Below, piece by piece: positions 5,152 through 7,245 of a stretch of 7,245 bases of DNA (its first letter is position 1; each line of letters starts with the position of its first letter). A program made the translations under genes and the position numbers. Below the pieces are notes generated by a model. The model did not search any database. It saw nothing but the letters and a program-made list of their open reading frames with translations, and was not told the origin of the DNA. The stretch is from RUG11867 sp964472425 (lineage in GTDB: Bacteria; Bacillota_I; Bacilli_A; RF39; UBA660), in assembly GCA_964472425.1 (NCBI GenBank), contig CAYYLF010000075.1, positions 1 to 7,245 on the forward strand. The letters run 5' to 3'.

Positions 5152-6936
5152 CTATTGTAACACTAGTATCTTGTCGTTACTTCCGAGTTCCTTCTTGGCC
5201 TTGTTCGCAATTTCCTCGAGAACTGTTCCATCATTTATGTCGCTTTGAACATACGTAACTCCCGTCATCTCGACAGATAACTCGTCTCCATAGATACCCA
5301 TGAACGAATTGACACCTAAAGTCAATCTAGACCAAATTAATCTTACTCCGGCATCCGTTTTAGTATCACCTAAGACATCCAACCCGTCTACTTCTTGACC
5401 TAAGCCCAAAATCAACACTTCGTCGTAGAATGCCTTTTCGGAATAACTTCTTGCATTCGCAAAATCGGTGAGACAACCATTCAGATAACCTTCCATAGTT
5501 TCGACGGCCTGAACGCCACTCTTGTTACCTAGAATGAGTGATGAAAAATCCAAACTTGCTTTATTTTCGCCTATTGGGAAGATAGTCGTATTCAATATTT
5601 GGGTGAGATAATCGTCGGCTTCCCCTAGAGAACATGTAGATTCGTATCCGTTCAAAACTTTGATAATTTCGCCTACTTGCTCTTTACTTACATCGACACC
5701 ATGAGCAGTCCAATTCGCGTGTATCGAATCGATTGCAGTATCCAATTCGGCCTTCACGTCTTCGATAGGAACAAGAGTCTCGACTGGTGCAGAAGACTCT
5801 GCAACCTGGTTAGATTCGATAGGTTCTGAAGATACATCTGGCATAAAAGATTCATCTACAGGTGCACTTTCGTACTCGATTGGATAGCTCTCCAAGACAT
5901 CTGGCGACTCTAAAACTCCATCCGAAGTCGTAGGTTCGATTGGACCGACGACATTTTTGTTAGAATTTTTACCTAAATAGTATGCTCCGGCAAAGATTCC
6001 GACTACCGCAAGACCACCGGCAACCCACATCCAAACCTTTTTCTTGTTCTTCTTGTCGCCTTCTCCCAAAGCTAGAGGATCGTCGATTTTACCTGATGGA
6101 CTTTTTCTTTCGACAATTCCCTTGTTCTCATCGAACGGTTTAATAGAGTTTTCCTGTCTTGCCAAATCCACATTTCGTCTCGATATTTGATTGTTTGGAA
6201 GAGAAGTATTTCCAGTCTTCAAAGGTGCATTTTCCTTCTTGAGTTCGACCATCTTGGCCAACTTGCTCTCTAAAGAAATGAGTCTTTCGAGTTCGGCTTT
6301 AAAAGCGTGTACTTCGATTGGCTTAGTCGAATTCAATTTGTCGATGGCTTCGTTAGACAAAATGATGAGATGACTGATACGCTTCGCAGCTGGTCCTTCC
6401 AAATGCTTACTAGTAGCTTCCCCGGATTTATATCTATCCCGTGCGTTCACTTGTGCTTTGATTCTTAAAGCCTCCATAGACGCGCCCAATGCATCGACAT
6501 AAATCTTCTTCTTTCCAGCTAAATTGGCGCGCGAATAATCATTCAAAGCCTCTTGAGCCAAGAGACAACTAGTCTGTTTAGTCAAATCTTCCAAAGACGG
6601 CTTCAATTCGTCCAAATAATACTCGACCATCGCTGCATATGCATCGGTAAACATCATGGCGAACATTCCCGTGGCCAAATTTTCGTCCCCGAAATCTTCC
6701 TTTCTTATGAACATTCCGCGACCTTCGATGTCACTTCTCTTGCTCGTACTCAAATAATTCGCGATTCTCTTGTCGCTCAAAATTCTCTTCGAAATGATAT
6801 TGAAGACGATTTCACGATACTTCAAAACCTCCGACTGAGATGCCTTACCACTTGCCAAACCTCTTTTGGCCTTTTGGAATTGACTAACACTCTGTAATTC
6901 CAATAATTCTTCAAATTGATTCAATAGATTGTTCAT
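5152..6936 (-). CDS. Single-pass membrane protein with large inside and outside helical domains (594 aa)
   Basis: ATG 6936 follows AAAAAGGGGG at 7 nt and a clear promoter, so the start is firm. Residues 1-235 are predicted mainly helical and cytoplasmic, and about 236-300 form a basic, polar linker ending DKKNKKK. About 301-321 form one membrane helix. The Lys block before it places the N-terminus inside by the positive-inside rule. About 330-392 form an acidic Pro/Ser/Glu spacer (SEPIES, SSAPVE) and 393-594 an outside domain with C435 and C488, which could form a disulfide. There is no signal peptide and I see no catalytic motif or known domain. The inside-linker-membrane-spacer-outside design resembles transmembrane signalling or tethering proteins such as anti-sigma or RodZ-like scaffolds, but no such domain is visible. 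It is first in a two-gene operon. Function unknown. Confidence 0.9.
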   Translation of the reverse strand: MNNLLNQFEELLELQSVSQFQKAKRGLASGKASQSEVLKYREIVFNIISKRILSDKRIANYLSTSKRSDIEGRGMFIRKEDFGDENLATGMFAMMFTDAYAAMVEYYLDELKPSLEDLTKQTSCLLAQEALNDYSRANLAGKKKIYVDALGASMEALRIKAQVNARDRYKSGEATSKHLEGPAAKRISHLIILSNEAIDKLNSTKPIEVHAFKAELERLISLESKLAKMVELKKENAPLKTGNTSLPNNQISRRNVDLARQENSIKPFDENKGIVERKSPSGKIDDPLALGEGDKKNKKKVWMWVAGGLAVVGIFAGAYYLGKNSNKNVVGPIEPTTSDGVLESPDVLESYPIEYESAPVDESFMPDVSSEPIESNQVAESSAPVETLVPIEDVKAELDTAIDSIHANWTAHGVDVSKEQVGEIIKVLNGYESTCSLGEADDYLTQILNTTIFPIGENKASLDFSSLILGNKSGVQAVETMEGYLNGCLTDFANARSYSEKAFYDEVLILGLGQEVDGLDVLGDTKTDAGVRLIWSRLTLGVNSFMGIYGDELSVEMTGVTYVQSDINDGTVLEEIANKAKKELGSNDKILVLQ

Positions 6937-6968
6937 CTAAATTCCCCCTTTTTCTAATGAGTGCCTAT

Positions 6969-6996
6969 ATTATACTCATTTTCGACAAAAAGTCAA
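6969..6996 (-). promoter_or_regulatory. Sigma-A promoter of the envelope operon with an embedded 0A box
   Basis: On the minus strand, -35 TTGACT (6991-6996) and -10 TATAAT (6969-6974) are 16 nt apart, the strongest protein-gene promoter in the window. The spacer contains TTTTTGTCGAAAA, whose TGTCGAA core (6981-6987) is the exact consensus for Spo0A binding. A protein bound there would be expected to block RNA polymerase, so Spo0A repression is the simplest prediction. The transcription start is near 6961 and the leader about 25 nt. Confidence 0.75.
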
Positions 6997-7062
6997 GCCC
7001 TTTTCTTTATATATATGCCACCAAGATTCCAGAGTCATAAAAATGTTACCTCGTAATACACG

Positions 7063-7091
7063 TTTCAATTTTATTTAAAAGATGTTATACT
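7063..7091 (+). promoter_or_regulatory. Promoter of the PolA-like gene start
   Basis: TATACT (7086-7091) with TGT immediately before it forms an extended -10. A weak -35, TTTCAA (7063-7068), is 17 nt upstream. A GGTGG ribosome site (7103-7107) lies 7 nt before the ATG at 7115. It is divergent from the envelope operon promoter, with no gene between 6937 and 7114. Confidence 0.55.
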
Positions 7092-7147
7092 ATTGTTGAA
7101 ATGGTGGTAAAAACATGAAAAAAGTATTATTGATAGACGGAAACAAT

Positions 7148-7245
7148 CTCCGGAGTTTTGCAGTTGCTTGTATCAAAAAACCTTTCAAATCCAGTCAAAC
7201 ACTGGAGTTTTTTTGTCAAGAAAAGTTACATTTTATGTTGTATAG
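7148..7245. mobile_element. Possible end of an inserted element (truncated by the window)
   Basis: From the palindrome CTCCGGAG onward the similarity to the PolA start is lost, a terminator hairpin appears, and GGAGTTTT occurs twice (7152-7159 and 7204-7211). A minus-strand frame entering from the right ends at TGA in this segment (CNFS then stop, near 7216). Insertion-sequence ends often combine a terminal repeat, an outward-blocking terminator and the end of an internal gene. I cannot identify a family and the other end is outside the window. Confidence 0.28.
7190..7214 (+). terminator. Intrinsic terminator inside the interrupted frame
   Basis: The stem TCCAGT/ACTGGA (7190-7195, 7201-7206) with loop CAAAC is followed by G and seven T residues (7208-7214). 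It would stop transcription from the promoter at 7063-7091 about 100 nt after initiation. Confidence 0.7.

Larger units (their letters stand above)
7115..7245 (+). pseudogene. 5' fragment resembling DNA polymerase I / 5'-nuclease, apparently interrupted
   Basis: ATG 7115 has a promoter and a GGTGG ribosome site at 7 nt. The first residues, MKKVLLIDGNNL, match the start of the 5'-3' exonuclease domain of PolA-type proteins, where the Asp of IDGN binds metal. After residue 12 the frame stays open to the window edge (43 codons) but no longer looks like that family, which normally continues with an R-x-(F/Y) helix. The change coincides with the palindrome CTCCGGAG (7148-7155), and a strong intrinsic terminator lies within the frame (7190-7214). 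A real polA would be over 800 codons and would not carry this hairpin. The fragment is most simply a gene cut by an inserted element or a rearrangement. A NYN-type nuclease start is an alternative, since only 12 residues support the identity. Confidence 0.4.

Noticed and set aside
6109..6115. Third exact TGTCGAA 0A-box core
   Set aside because: It lies in the coding sequence of the 594-aa protein (codons for Ile-Val-Glu-Arg) far from any promoter; TCG/CGA words are common in these genes.
1..7245. CRISPR array, riboswitch or recoded TGA
   Set aside because: No spaced direct repeats and no recognisable riboswitch core were seen. TGA serves as a normal stop at 2622 and 3495 and no gene has an in-frame TGA.

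Overview
The window looks like chromosomal DNA of a low-GC, spore-forming or recently spore-forming Bacillota, probably an uncultured Bacilli/Erysipelotrichia-type gut lineage. The evidence is a nearly textbook Spo0A, AT-rich intergenic regions, sigma-A type promoters (several with a TGn extended -10), G-rich Shine-Dalgarno sites and compact intrinsic terminators. TGA ends two clear genes (the S41 protease and spo0A) and tryptophan is TGG, so the standard bacterial code is used rather than the Mycoplasma code.

Layout. Positions 1-89 hold the C-terminal end of an unidentified + strand gene, and 136-411 hold a small AT-rich minus-strand hypothetical gene. At 453-634 is a minus-strand tRNA-Cys(GCA) unit with a strong promoter and a strong terminator. 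From 831 to 3497, three + strand genes each carry their own terminator: a membrane-anchored thioredoxin-fold protein with no cysteine at all, a membrane-anchored S41 carboxy-terminal processing protease with a PDZ domain, and spo0A. From 3510 to 6936 the strand flips. A 594-aa single-pass protein and a 417-aa cysteine-rich single-pass protein form a two-gene unit with one promoter (6969-6996) and one terminator (3846-3880). A 106-aa hypothetical gene follows and converges on spo0A. At 7115 a + strand gene begins like the 5' nuclease domain of DNA polymerase I, but the similarity stops after about 12 codons at a palindrome, and a terminator hairpin follows, so it is probably interrupted.

How the parts may work together. 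Spo0A is the master response regulator of sporulation entry. The protease next to it belongs to the family of CtpB, which in Bacillus acts in sigma-K checkpoint proteolysis; in Bacillus the gene beside spo0A is instead spoIVB, a PDZ protease of a different family. An exact 0A-box core (TGTCGAA) lies inside the promoter spacer of the 594-aa/417-aa operon, and another lies upstream of spo0A. The best candidate for something undescribed is therefore this envelope operon of two unrecognised membrane proteins, possibly under Spo0A control. That link is inference from motif position. Regions 1-480 and 7148-7245 differ in composition from the TCG/CGA-rich core genes and may be accessory DNA.
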